Source: Fistulifera solaris
Taxonomy: Eukaryota > Bacillariophyta > Bacillariophyceae > Naviculales > Stauroneidaceae
DNA: 64,000 bases
Assembly: GCA_030295235.1 (NCBI GenBank)
Contig: AP026125.1
Coordinates: 1,736,001-1,800,000, forward strand
Reading direction: 5' to 3'
This document shows positions 21,890 through 33,055 of this stretch, one piece after another. Under the pieces are notes generated by a model. That model searched no databases and was not told the DNA's origin. It saw nothing but the letters and a program-made list of their open reading frames with translations. Both the position numbers and the translations under genes were made by a program. The number at the start of each line of letters is the position of its first letter. The first letter of the stretch is position 1.

Positions 21890-22764
21890 CTAATCGGCAC
21901 GTGTTTTCTTACTCGGACGTTCTTCGTTCTCGTCTTCATACTCGTCATCCGTTTCAGCTTCACCATCCGGATCTGCGAGACGTTCACTCTCTTTTTCTAG
22001 CTTCTGGCTGCCTGCCCAGATTCCGGCCGTCGGAGTTGGTCCATAATCATCTTCCGATTCACTGTCGGTTTCAGCATCGCCGTCGTCATCGTCCGTCTCA
22101 TACTCCCCGGCAATTTTCTTTTGCTCAAGCTCTCTAGCCTTACGTTCTTCCTCTTGTTTCCTTTTTAACTCGAGTCGCTTTTCGCGGGCGACTTGCACAG
22201 CAGCCAAATTCTGACCGTATTTGTTGCCAAAAATATTTCTAGGCCCAGCCCCCTTCCCAGAAGCACATCCTCTGCATCCCGTCTACTTAGACTTAATAAG
22301 TTAGACTTTGTATTCAAAATAATCGTTTGACTCGAAATACGTACCGTCGGATCCTGCGCTTTCTTTTGCTCTTCCGAACGATCAAACCAGGGAACTCTGC
22401 AAATACTTGTTGTCCCGAATTTGTAGTTCGATGGATTGATAACGTAGGTACTGCAGAGTCGCTCGTAGCCTTTCTTCTTCCATTTCGCGATGAGAGCAGC
22501 ATCCACTATTTTCTGATCCAAACAATACTGATAGACCTGCTTGCTTATTTTTTTGATGTGTATAAAAAGGTCGTAAATGTACCTTGATTTCTGCCAGTTG
22601 ATCTGGTGAATCGGCCAAATGGATTCGGTCTTCCGCTTGTTCAAATTGGACTCTTTCACCTTGTCACGAAGTTCATTTTCGAGAGCTTCCAAGACTGGTT
22701 CAACGTATTCAAAGCCCGGTGGAGGCTTGCGATTCTTACTGTTCCATTTCTGCGGGAGAGGCAT
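21890..22764 (-). CDS. BUD31: BUD31/G10 splicing factor with acidic C-terminal extension
   Basis: Exon 1 is 22,764..22,345 and exon 2 is 22,282..21,890, with a 62-base intron (22,283..22,344; GTACGT...TAG). The first 150 residues follow G10 closely: RKPPPGFEYVEPVLEALE, KTESIWPIHQINWQKSRYIY, ALIAKWKKKGYERLC, FGTTSICRVP and, after the intron, GCRGC. BUD31 is a small zinc protein of the activated spliceosome. Oddly, several zinc-ligand cysteines are absent: the usual LCCLRC is LCSTYV, and the ECTHC part is missing. About 120 residues follow GCRGC (Lys/Arg/Glu helix, then acidic DDDD/TESESEDD runs), roughly doubling the usual 144-residue length. The frame is intact (270 residues). Confidence 0.85.
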
Positions 22765-23150
22765 TTTATGAGAAGACAGTCAATGGGCAAAAGGATGGAA
22801 TAAAAAAACAGTGTTTATCACCATCGTCATGGTCGATGGTGAAGATCGAAGTTTGAGAAAAGGAACTCCGACCAGCGACGGACGGACGCACCTTAAAATA
22901 CCAGCCGGCCAGCAGCGCGGAGTAGTAAATGATGTACGGGTACATTGATTGCTATACATTTAACGTTCCGACATGATGTTATGGGCTAACTATTTCAAAG
23001 CACGGATCCAACGCCAAGCTTCACGAATTTTTAGCCGAACGCATCGCTTTTGTCACCAACAGTTGCTCTTTCGGAAGACCATCGTGTGAGAGTCAAACAA
23101 AATGCGCATAACCGTCCATCACAAGTCGCCACAGGTTCTTGTAAAAAGTA
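22765..23150. promoter_or_regulatory. Divergent region between BUD31 and silaffin-like gene
   Basis: 386 bases between opposite starts, likely holding both promoters. No specific element is identified. Confidence 0.35.
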
Positions 23151-25006
23151 TTGGAATCGAGAAAATCCGCAATGGGGTACTTTTCGCGTGCCGCCCTCAT
23201 TGCTGTAATCGCCTTGATCGGAACGATCGAACTCGTCGAGTCGAGCGGGAGGAGCATAAGATCACGTCCTCGCTCGATTGCAAACAACAACAGAAGCTTT
23301 TTAGTATCACAAGCTAGTACTCGACACAGCAGATATCTGGCCATAGACCCTGTTAGGAGTGAAGTCAAAAGCGGTGCAACCATCTATGAGAAACACAAGT
23401 CGCATTTGGAAAACCACTCCAGTCAGAGTGTCTACGCTAAAGCGAACCGCAGACTACCGTCAGAAAAAGAGCACGAGAATGTGTTTGCAAGAAAAGTACA
23501 TGATTCGAAGAAGAGCAGTGGTAAAGGAAGCGAAAAAGGTTCAAAAAAAGACGAGTAAGAGCTCTAATGACTCAACCGAAGCCCCCATTCCGACACCTCC
23601 TCCGTCACCACCACCCACAGTGGCACCGACCACACCACTTCCCACCATCACTTCTACTATGGTAACACCCGGACTTAAAAGTGGTAAAGGCACAAGTAAA
23701 AAGACGAGCAAAAGATCAAGCAAGTCATCTGAAGCCCCATTCCCAACCTCGTCTCCATCGCCACCACCCACAGCGACACCGACCACACCATTGCCCACAT
23801 TGACTCCTACTACAGAAATGCCCAGTGGTAAAGGTGGGAGCGGTAAAGGATCCAGCAAAAAGACGAGCAAAAGCTCGAGTAAATCATCCGTAGTTCCAAG
23901 CCCAACACGGGCTCCATCACCGAGACCGACGTCATCACCTACTGTACCACCTCCCACAGCGACTCCTACTTCCTCTCCAACAGATGCTCCGACAATTGAA
24001 CTCACGGAAGAGCCTACAACAACATATGGCTCAAAAATCTAGCAAAAAGAGTGGCAAGGGGTCAAAGAAAGCCAAAAAGGGCCAGTCATCCCCGTCCCCA
24101 TCTCCAGCCGTTCCTTCGTCGCCAACTCCAGATCCTCCGACTCCCGTAGCGCCACCAGTTGTGCCACCAACACCAACTGCGCCAGTTCCAAACCCGCCGG
24201 CACCGACAACACCGATACCAACATTGCCACCTGTCGAGGCACCAATACCCCCGGCACCGACCCCTGTTGAGACTTCATCACCTACAACGGGTTCAGCTCC
24301 GACAGAGATGCCAGTTCCCACAACTCCAGTACCAACACGGCCACCGACCGATGGTCCTGTGGTAGCCGCAACTCCGTTTTGCGCCGAGTATACAGGAGCC
24401 AGCGGAATAGGCACGGAAGCAGACTCCGTTGCTGCTGCCCAAGAGACATGTATACACATTTCGGAGTACATCGTCGAATCCTTCGAACTAAATATCGAAG
24501 AAGATATCACTGGAGTCAATTGCGATCAAAGCGGAGCGGCATCTGGTGATCCGCCACAAATATGCTTCGACTTGGAAGTGACAATAGAGCCGGGTTTGTC
24601 CAGCACACCATCGACAGGCGACCTCGATATTCTGATCGCAGTCTCCTTGCAAGAACCGACAGTGCAGGGTTTGTATGACCGATTGACAGCTTTACCCTCA
24701 AACAATCCCTATTCAAGCACGACGTCAGTGGTTCAGTCAGAAGGTCCTCTTTCGTTGAGTATTGTTGCGCTGATTGGACAGAATCCAACACTCTCGTCAT
24801 CTTTGGTATTGATGGGAGTCCTTGTAGCAGTTCTGTTTCATCGTTGCTATGGACAATCGCGATTTCCCACAAAGGATAATTACCGAAGTCGCGAGATAAG
24901 GAATGATCCGTGGAGTATGCTCGACCGTGATTGTCATGTCCTGTTTTCAATCGACGAAAATGGAGAGGAGGAAACGTTTGCGCGCCTGACGCCATTCAAA
25001 GACTAG
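23151..25006 (+). CDS. Silaffin-like / mucin-like Ser-Lys and Pro-Thr modular protein
   Basis: The ATG at 23,172 gives a good signal peptide (MGYFSRAALIAVIALIGTIEL); 23,151 adds seven residues. Four Ser/Lys blocks (GTSKKTSKRSSKSS, GSSKKTSKSSSKSS, SKKSGKGSKKAKKG and an earlier SGKGSEKGSKK) alternate with Pro/Thr blocks (PTPPPSPPPTVAPTTPLP and kin). A cysteine-containing globular part (CAEYTGASG...) and a C-terminal hydrophobic helix near residue 560 follow. KxxK/serine blocks resemble silaffin silica-precipitating regions and the Pro/Thr stretches extracellular O-glycosylated stalks, so a cell-wall or frustule surface role is inferred. The frame steps at two A-runs (23,543-23,549 and 24,033-24,037); the block pattern continues across each. 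Confidence 0.7.
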
Positions 25007-25225
25007 GGCGCCGATCCAAGTGCTCGTTTACACAAAAATTGTAACAATAAAGATGTTATTTCTCGTTCTTTCCAATTTGATTTCTGTTATAAGCAATGCC
25101 AACGTTTTTAATCAGAAAGTGATGATCTTTCCGAAAATCAGAGAAGAAAACACTTGGTCTGATGGAAGGGCGAGAAATACAAGATGGGTGGACCACTTAG
25201 CGTAGTAACGATAAAGCCAGCCATT

Positions 25226-25534
25226 TCAATCATTGTTGTTTTTTCTCAGTTCTTGATGACGAGACTCGCGACAGAAGTACATACCTTGCGGCAAGCGACG
25301 AATATGATTGATGATTGTTGAAAGAATTCTCTTCATTGATGTTGACTGCTCCCACTCGAGGAATAAAGCGGCCGAAGTTCCCGAAATGGCATTGCTGTTC
25401 TGAGGTATGAGATTCCTTGCAAAATATAAGCAAGCCTTTGTCAAGAAACGATCGGGTCTACCTGGAGATCGATCCGGTGTTGTTGTTATCGGAGCGACGG
25501 CCGCAACAATATTTGAAGGCACCGGCTCCGTCAT
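25226..25534 (-). CDS. Possible small protein, unrecognised
   Basis: A 102-codon frame from ATG 25,534 begins MTEPVPSNIVAAVAP. A GTATGT donor-like site lies inside it near 25,285, so it may be a spliced small gene. No family motif and no targeting signal. Kept only because composition is protein-like and the region is otherwise empty. Confidence 0.25.
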   Translation of the reverse strand: MTEPVPSNIVAAVAPITTTPDRSPGRPDRFLTKACLYFARNLIPQNSNAISGTSAALFLEWEQSTSMKRILSTIINHIRRLPQGMYFCRESRHQELRKNNND

Positions 25535-26013
25535 CTAAAAACCTTTTGGTTCTCGTATCGAATCTTCCTACATTCGTTTGTTGACCCGATCCTCGCTCAT
25601 TTTTTGAGGGTGGATCTTATAACTTCGACCCCCTCCTGCTAAACTAATCAATCTTCTTGAATCATCGATTGCGATGCAGGCCTGACTATCCAATCAAAGT
25701 ATTGGACGCATGTCTCGGGAAGTCTAGAGATCGATGATTGTTGATTGATGATGACCACAAAAGTCGACTTTTATTCGTGCGATCTTGTCACAACAACGGG
25801 GTTTGGTCGACGCGAATTGACGACAGGCGTGTCAACTTATGCAGTATCAATCAATAAATTGAATACCTTTCGCGTGAATTCTGTCATTATACCGTCTTAT
25901 TGATGAAGAGTGATAATATTCGTTGAAGAAATGTCATGAATTGAAAGGTCTTCCCTCCCAAAATCGATTGTTGCGGTCGAATGAGGTTGGAGCAAAAATG
26001 GGCCAAAAATCAT

Positions 26014-26210
26014 GGGCAACCCCTTGCATTTTGGAGCAAAAATTCACGGATTGATACAATAGCATCGTAAAGTAGGCATTCTGTTGATATAAGCTACATA
26101 AGTACACGCGTGCTCGGAGCGGTACTTCCAGAATGCGACATGTCGGAGCGTGTATGAAAAATGTCGCTCAGGACGCACGGACAGACTGGACCCTCTTTCA
26201 GACTCGTGAC
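26014..26210 (+). repeat. Dispersed repeat, copy B
   Basis: Same family and orientation as 10,086-10,281. CCCTTGCATTTT and ACGGACAGACTG are shared and in the same order and spacing. Confidence 0.65.
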
Positions 26211-26667
26211 CAAAATGGAGACCGTGACTGATAATTCTAGTACTATGTTGCCTATAGTTAACGTCATCATGGAGAGCATTCGCATGACGCATAACGATGG
26301 CTATAAACGTTGCATCTGTTGTCTTTTTTTTCATGCTTGGTGTTTCAATCAGTATCGATTTTTGTTAAAAAGCTCTTTTATTTGTGCTGATGAAGTTTTT
26401 CGTCTTCGATGACATGGCATCCTTTGCAGCAAACGTGTTCCATTGCTGCCATCCAGCTTAGCTGGCATCTTATCTAACTCTCGTTTCACTGTTTGCTCAA
26501 CAGTACAATTATTTTGACCATTGTGTCGCACTGTTGCTCGTACAGTGAAAAAATAATAACGAAGCGGTGGATCGAGGCGGAGAGGGAAATCTTTCACACG
26601 CGATGAGAACGCGATTGACAAGAATGCATTCCTTATTACTTCTGACTTACTTTCATTTGAATACACC

Positions 26668-27860
26668 ATGTTAGCTGCACGCACTGATCGAACGCCTTCT
26701 ACGGGAAAGAAAAAACGCGGTTTCGCATGGCCATTCGGGCACAAAATGCGTAAAGGCATTGCGAAAGAAGCGCGACACAAGAGTCACCTGGCGCGAGGTC
26801 CAGCGCTCTTGACCAACGGCACACCGCCGTCTTCCACGGCTTCACCGCACAATGGACAGAATGGAGTGCGAACTGCCATGAGTTCTCAAAATGGGGGTCG
26901 AGAATATCCAGACGATTCGGCTCATTCGTCGTCGAAAGGGAACACTGCGGGACATCGTGTCGAAACGACGGATACGCATAGTCTACCATCCCGATTTCGA
27001 CGAGGACTTGCACCGGCAAAACTTCACGCTATGCCGCACCCTCCGCAACCAAAAACCGTTTCGTATAAGGTACCCATGAAGGACGGTTCCGAATCGGACC
27101 GAGGAGTAGTGTCAAAAGTCAATCCTTCTTCGCGGAAGCCATCAACCCCATCCGATGCACCGCTCGTTACAAAGGCCTCCCGAGCACGACCGCGAGGAAC
27201 CGCTTGGCTTCGTAACTCGCTTTATTTTCGAAAAATATGTGATGGCGCGTTTGAAGGCATAGATGTAGATAAATCGGGTTCCGTCGACAAGAAAGAATTG
27301 TACTCCGGGATACTCCTTGTGCACTTGAATTTGGGAATGTACTTGGGACCCGCGGCTTGCAAGCCCTTAGATCGTGACAAGTGCAATTCGATTTTTGAAA
27401 AGATGGATGTGGATCGTTCTGGAACTCTTGGTAAGGAGGAATTTCGGAACGTGATGATCTTTTGTTCGGAAATGTGCTGCTGCGAGTGATTGTGCAATGG
27501 ACGGCAACAGTGACCCTCGTTCCCATAGTAGCACAACATGCCCTCAACTGGCTCTACTACGCCTGTGGACGCTTGTATGAAACAATATCGACCTTGGATG
27601 ACCGTTTCATTGTGGCCAATTGGGTCGAAGTTGCATTGAAGGCAACTTTCCAGTTTGTTCTGCGATGTCTTCCCGGTCCGACGCTGCTCGTCATCAGTGA
27701 AGTCAACGACTTTCTTCAAGGACTACCAAATTCCGTGTGGAATGCTGCACCACTTGCGTTGCTTTCATCTATCTTGGGCATTGTTGTCGTGCCGTGGATA
27801 ATCTTCCAGATTGATGATTTCTTCCAGTGGCTAGCTAGTCGTGCAATCCGACGAAAATAG
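26668..27860 (+). CDS. EF-hand calcium-binding membrane protein
   Basis: ATG 26,668. A basic, low-complexity N-terminal region of about 190 residues precedes two canonical EF-hand loops: DVDKSGSVDKKE and DVDRSGTLGKEE, each with acidic residues at positions 1, 3 and 12. A membrane region follows (VPIVAQHALNWLYYACG; ...LALLSSILGIVVVPWIIFQI) and an RAIRRK tail. The frame steps at a T-run (27,460-27,463), right between the second EF-hand and the first hydrophobic segment; the reading continues to 27,860. Two separate genes overlapping by about 30 bases is the alternative but less likely. Possibly a calcium-regulated membrane protein; no known family is certain. About 397 residues. Confidence 0.68.
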
Positions 27861-28001
27861 ATTCAGTTCAAGGAAGATTTCAAACCAATTCTGGGCCCTT
27901 CTGAAGCGAAAGCAGCTGCGCAGTAAAAACTGACAGGTTGAGTGTACTTTTACGTAGAATTAAAAATAGGTGTTAGCATTATGTTGCATCCTAAATGCTG
28001 C

Positions 28002-29680
28002 CTAGATTGTTGGCGACGATTGGGAGATCTTCTTGACAGCCAGCTTCCCCCAACGAAGGTAGTGTGTCACAACCAGTGCCCCTTGGATCCCACAAAAGAG
28101 CATAAATGACAAAATACTCCTTCCAAGCTCTTTCCTAAAGGCGAGGCAAGAGCTATTATCATCGCAGCTACACCCGTGGAACAAAACATCATGAGCTCCC
28201 GAAAGTTCGAAAGTCCCAACAAAATTCCCTCACCGGCCACTCCAGGTCCATTGATGACATGCAGTATCGAAGCCAGTATAGCCGGTACTTTTACCGCTTC
28301 TTGAACTTCCGGTACCGTGGAGAAGAAGGGAGCGAGTGTCATGGCCGCCGCAAATTGAGCGACACCCAATAATATCCCCGCCACCGATCCCCACGCCAAG
28401 ATACGATCCGCTAGCCGACGAGCGTCTTCTTCACCGCTTTTCGCCAGTGTGGATGGAACCAAGGTTGCGGCGGTTCCTTGAATAGCAACGTGTACCAATA
28501 TACCGATCGTATACAACTGCATGACGACACTGTGCGCCGCGGCGGCGACTCCGGTCGGATCCAGGGTTTGCGCCCTCCGAGCTCCTGCTACCAGTGCTAC
28601 ATTGATCGCCAACTGTCGTCCCAGCATGGAAACACTTCCTTGCAACAATGGTGCCAGTGATTGTTTGGAAGGTGGACGAAAGACTCTGGACCAACGGATC
28701 AACTTTTGTCGCAGTAACAATCGGGTGTAGGTGAATCCCGAAAAGATTTCCGATACGGCCGTAGCCACAGCCGCTCCCGTGACTTTAAGAGGAGTGAAAA
28801 AGATCATAAGAGGATCGAGTATTAGATTCATCATGTTGGTCGCCATGCTGACTTTGAGTGGAGTGACGGTATCGAGGAGTCCTCGGAAGGCGGCAAAACC
28901 AGTCGCGGATATTAAGACGGGCACCATACTCATAGCTCGAACGCGCAAATAAGGAGCAGCATACTCGGTAGCAGGTGCTCCTGCCGGCAATACCAAGCGG
29001 AGAGTTTGGAGAGGAAAGACAACAAGAAAAAGAGTGCCGATGATGCCGAGTAGATTGGAAAGAAAGAGTGATTCACAGACGCGATTTCTCGCCTCTTCTT
29101 CATTGCCAGAACCAACCGCCGAAGCCACCAGCGGAGCGGTAATTGTCGGCAAGTAGTTTACTAAAAAGTAAATGGTGAAAAAGGCTTGATTGGCGGCAGC
29201 TTGCCCCGCCAACGCCAAAGCAATCCCTAAACGTCCGACCCAGAATGTATCGACGGCATTGACGACCGGCACGGCGACCATATTGATAATGGATGGTATA
29301 GCCGTATTCAAGATAACGCGATCGAGATCACGACTTTCCCAAGGATAGAGTGCCGAGTCTTCACGCTGTGCCCATGTTCCGGGAAGGGCTTCCCAGAATC
29401 GTTGACATCGACTTTTCGGTGGTTCGGGAGGAACGGCGAGCACGGATAATAAGCGACTGTTCGCTTCGAGCATTGACTTTTGGGCGGGATGCTTGACCGA
29501 TATCGATGATGTAGAAGAGGCGGTGTCATCTTCTTGATGTTCTACACTGGCCGGAAGGAAGACGACTGATGTACGAGCGGGTGCTTGGAGGGACGGAATG
29601 CGTCGGAACGATGTCCGAAACGCCACTGCATTTATTGACAGTGTCACCACGAGCTGCAGAAAAACAAAGTCTACTCTCAT
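28002..29680 (-). CDS. MATE efflux family transporter, probably plastid envelope
   Basis: Signal peptide MRVDFVFLQLVVTLSINAVAF with F near the cleavage site suggests plastid targeting. After about 110 residues a full MATE domain follows: LNTAIPSIINMVAVPVVNAVDTFWVGRLG (first helices, family signature), FTIYFLVNYLPTITAPLVASAVG and AYLRVRAMSM-type APYLRVRAMSMVPVLI, with about 12 hydrophobic segments. It is closest in style to plant plastid MATE proteins (EDS5/DTX-type); such carriers export organic acids or phenolics by ion antiport, but the substrate is unknown here. The frame steps at a short T-run near 28,138 in the last helices; the reading continues as FRKELGRSILSFMLF to 28,002. About 558 residues. 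Confidence 0.82.
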
Positions 29681-30026
29681 GAAAAGGCGAGGATCAATTT
29701 CAAAGATGTTCCCAGCAAGAAGGATGGATGGCTTTGTGTGATTGCAGGATTATTGACTATTCTTTTTCCTTCAAATGGGCGATGGGAAAACTTTTTTCGG
29801 GGGACGGAAAAAGGCGCGGAAAAGGAAACGTCATTCAGTAACCGTGAATGACCGGTAGCGAGTCACGCACGCCTATTTTTTAATTTTTTCGAAACTCATT
29901 CGCGAAAAATGACAATAAAATAATCGCTTTGCAAACAATCATCAATTGTTATCCCATCTACGGACTACAAACAATCTTCCTAGCATGCATTATATATATA
30001 AATTATGTATCTGCTTCGCAATGGCA
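29681..30026. promoter_or_regulatory. Upstream region of the MATE gene
   Basis: Contains a run of G/A-rich sequence (29,800) and a TATATATATA stretch near 29,993. Convergent side of the next minus gene. No other feature. Confidence 0.35.
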
Positions 30027-31097
30027 TTACAAACTTTTCTTGGGATGAATTCCTTCGTCCGAAAGTCCAGGAATTGAGGTGCCCTCCGTCTTCCCCGATT
30101 TCGTCGTCGTCGTTGTACTTGTTGTCGTCATTTTCTTCTCCTTTTCGCCCTGGAATTTATTTCTCACTTCACCAAACAGAGTGGGACCCGCTTTCAACGA
30201 CAAAAAGACAAGGAAAGCGTTGAACAAACTCATTCGCTTGAATGGCATTTCATTGCCGCCCGTCAAGGCCGCCCGCAGGAACATGAACGAATGCAACGCA
30301 AAGGTGATGACAGCTTGCGTATTCCACCAAGCGAAGCGTTCCACCGAACGATCAAACATTAAAATATCGAGAATCGAATACGCCGAAGTCAAATAAAAGC
30401 TCCTCCCAGCTTGCTGGCGAATCTCGAAATGTCATCAATGGCGTTCTGTTCCAACGACATTTTTTCTCCACAAACCCCAACCTTCTCCACCGACAAACAT
30501 CTCGGGGCGACCCATCATGATAATGGCAGAGGAGATACCGTGCATCAAATGAATCGTAAGAAGCATCACTTGATTCGGTTGGAGTTTGGTGCGGGGAACA
30601 TTGTCCTTCGTCGCGGAAAAGTAACGAATCATATCGGAAACCACCCACAAAATGTTACCAATTTGCAGGCCAGCCTTCAAACCCGTCATGGCCGGACTCA
30701 ACATGGAGGTGGGATCCGAGGAAAAGGCAGCACGGAGAAACACAATCGACAAGAGCACCGCATTGAACAATTTTGTCTTGAGGAATGCTCGTTTCTGCAA
30801 GACAGTCTTGGCGAGCAGTTGCATGATACCCGTACTCAAGAACCATGCCCCAGATGCCATGATCGGGATACGATTCGCAGCATCGAGTTGGTGCGATGCG
30901 GCGCGGGCAATGTAGGAAAAGGCGCGCAACAAGCCAGTCTCGGGATGGAGTAAGGCATTGGGTGCAAAGTAGGCGAGCACGCCGTCAAACAACGGCTCGG
31001 TTGCGAGAATGGAAGATGTTAAGAGCGTCATGTTGATCAATGTTTGTGAGAATGCTTCAAAATTCATCAGAGTACGGATTTTGATACGAGATTTCAT
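30027..31097 (-). CDS. Multi-spanning membrane protein, unknown family
   Basis: A reading from ATG 31,097 (or 31,067, MNFEAFSQTLIN) shows about seven hydrophobic stretches: MTLLTSSILATEPLFDGVLAY, ASGAWFLSTGIMQLLAK, AVLLSIVFLRAAF, GLQIGNILWVVSDMI, VMLLTIHLMHGISSAIIMM, LTSAYSILDILMF and LFNAFLVFLSL. The tail is Thr/Lys-rich and hydrophilic. The frame steps near 30,460 (A-run) and near 30,395 (T-run); the protein-like reading passes through both. I do not recognise a family. About 355 residues. Confidence 0.55.
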
Positions 31098-32043
31098 CGG
31101 TTCTCAACGACTTGCGAACACGTTCTGTCGGAAGTGACTCGACGCGTCAGTGGACAGAAACTTCGAGAATTGGATCATTCTCATCGCAATGTGCCATGGC
31201 CTTCAAAAATATCACGAGCAATAGAAGAATCGAAGAAGGCGATCGGAACCAGGATGGACCGACAGAAGCAAGTGCACTTTAGTAGGAGCAACAACTCTAG
31301 ACGAAATTCGCTATCAAACACGAGTCGTTTGTTCACCACTCTTACAACATCTTGCCAGGTACATCATGGAGAAACTAAAAGTCAATTTTTTCTACCGATT
31401 ACCTTTCAGTCATAAGGTCAATAATATCCGAGACAAAGCGTCTAACTATGCTCCGCTAAATACTCCTATCAACGGAGCAAAAGCTTTTGTGCTTATCAGG
31501 TGCATTTGACATCTTTTGATGTTCTCTTGTAATTTCCCCCCAATTCAGCACGATCTTAATTGACGTTGTTCGACGAGAGGCGGGAATTCATGCTAAATAG
31601 TTAATGTACGGAGTAATAGTCCTCCCAATGTTTCCACGACTGCATTTTGGTCATGAATCAAAGTATTTGTTTTGAGACAACATTCTGCCTTATCTTCGTT
31701 GCTACTGTAAACAACTTATCTAGCTGCATGATATAATAGAATTTGCTAATATTTCCTTTAGCGATATTACACTTCATCCTTTCTTTCGAAAATTCTTTCG
31801 CGACTTTGCCACGACTGCATTTCAGTCATGAATGAAGACCTCTGTGAGTGTGACTGTGACGTGGTCATCGAGCTGCATGCGCGATCGGCGATCGTCCTTT
31901 TGCGAAAGATCATACCTGGTAACAAAAGGCGCAATAAGTTCTTGTTCTTGTTGACACAATAAACGATGCCGACTATCACTGGTCACGAGGTATAGGCAGT
32001 TGATCATTGCTCCTTCTCTTGTAAAGGCAAGAACAACAGAAAC
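31098..32043. other. Intergenic with short direct repeat
   Basis: No gene is supported. A roughly 28-base sequence, CACGACTGCATTT..TCATGAAT, occurs at about 31,638 and 31,811. TACGGAGTA lies at 31,607. Confidence 0.4.
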
Positions 32044-33000
32044 ATGCACAAGATAGTATGCGGGTTTTTATTCGCGATAGCAACAACTTTTTCATCGGCT
32101 CTGAGCAAGAAATTTCTCGAACGCCCGACTTACGTTGTCGATCGTCTAGCACACAAGAAAACCATGTATTATTTCGGGATCGGCTCCAATATGTTGCGAT
32201 CCAAGTTGGAAAACAGAGGTCTGAACGCTTCAAAGATTGATCTCATCGATATGGAGCCAGGATACGTGCCGAACTACCGCCTTGCTTTCAATATGCGCGG
32301 TTTTGCACCTCTCGAACCTGGGATGGGATCATTGGAACCCATCAATGGAAGCAGACCTCTACTGGCTTACGAAAAGCCAGAATGTCACGGTGCTTTGGTT
32401 ACATTGACGGCCGAAAATTACGAAAAAGTGATGGCCAGCGAAGGTGTAAGCTTCAATCAAACGAACCCTGGTTATGAAGAAATCGTGGTTACTGTCATTC
32501 CTTACGATACGCGAAAGGCCCCAGTGGAAGCCATCGCGCTACGAGCACGCCCGCACGTGCGGTTACGGAAAGATCCTTGTCCTTCCGAACGCTACATGAG
32601 CATCCTTCGTGAAGGCGCGAAAGAATTAGGATTGCTGCCATCCTATCAAGAGTATCTGAACCAACACCCAACTCAATTCGTTCCCGTGTGGCTTCGAAAA
32701 TTGCCATCCACAATTTTATCGCTACATTCATGATCTCGACTTTATTAAAGTGGCGAGGACTTTCTCGCGCACAAAGTCTATTGCTATTCGCAGTCTATGT
32801 TCCCTCGAACGCACCCCGAATAGTGACTAGCTTGAGCCACCTTGCGAGTTCGTTCATACTTTGCCAGGAGCTATTTTCGGAGCCCTAATTCAATTCTATT
32901 TTACAGCATTCAACAAGCAACCTCCTCCATTTGTAAACAGATTTATCACGTTACTGAATACAACAAGTACAGAGAATCAACCCGTTAAACGCTAAGTCAC
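32044..33000 (+). CDS. Gamma-glutamylcyclotransferase-like protein with C-terminal hydrophobic tail
   Basis: Signal peptide MHKIVCGFLFAIATTFSSALS. The GGCT fold is marked by YYFGIGSNMLRSKL (family YxxYGSN loop), then YRLAFNMRGF, HGALVTLTAENYEKVMASEG and a long C-terminal helix region with RYMSILREGAKELGLLPSYQEYL. The family forms 5-oxoproline from gamma-glutamyl amines or glutathione; the conserved glutamate sits in the MASEG region. The first frame stops at 32,733, but protein-like hydrophobic reading continues in other frames (FIATFMISTLLKW; LPGAIFGALIQFYFTAFN) to about 33,000, with frame steps near 32,700 and 32,865. The end is therefore uncertain. A membrane-anchored GGCT is inferred. Confidence 0.7.
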
Positions 33001-33055
33001 AACAACAACATAGTGGGATCGCTAAACATATCATCTCATTTTCAATGCAACAATA

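Larger units (their letters stand above)
25007..26667. other. Gene-poor region
   Basis: No firm gene. It holds a weak minus-strand frame (25,226-25,534), TGATTGATGATTG-like short repeats near 25,300 and 25,740, and dispersed repeat copy B (26,014-26,210). Confidence 0.4.

Noticed and set aside
23541-24519. Gly/Val-rich minus frames of 154 and 162 codons
   Set aside because: Antisense of the Pro/Thr and Ser/Lys repeats of the silaffin-like gene.
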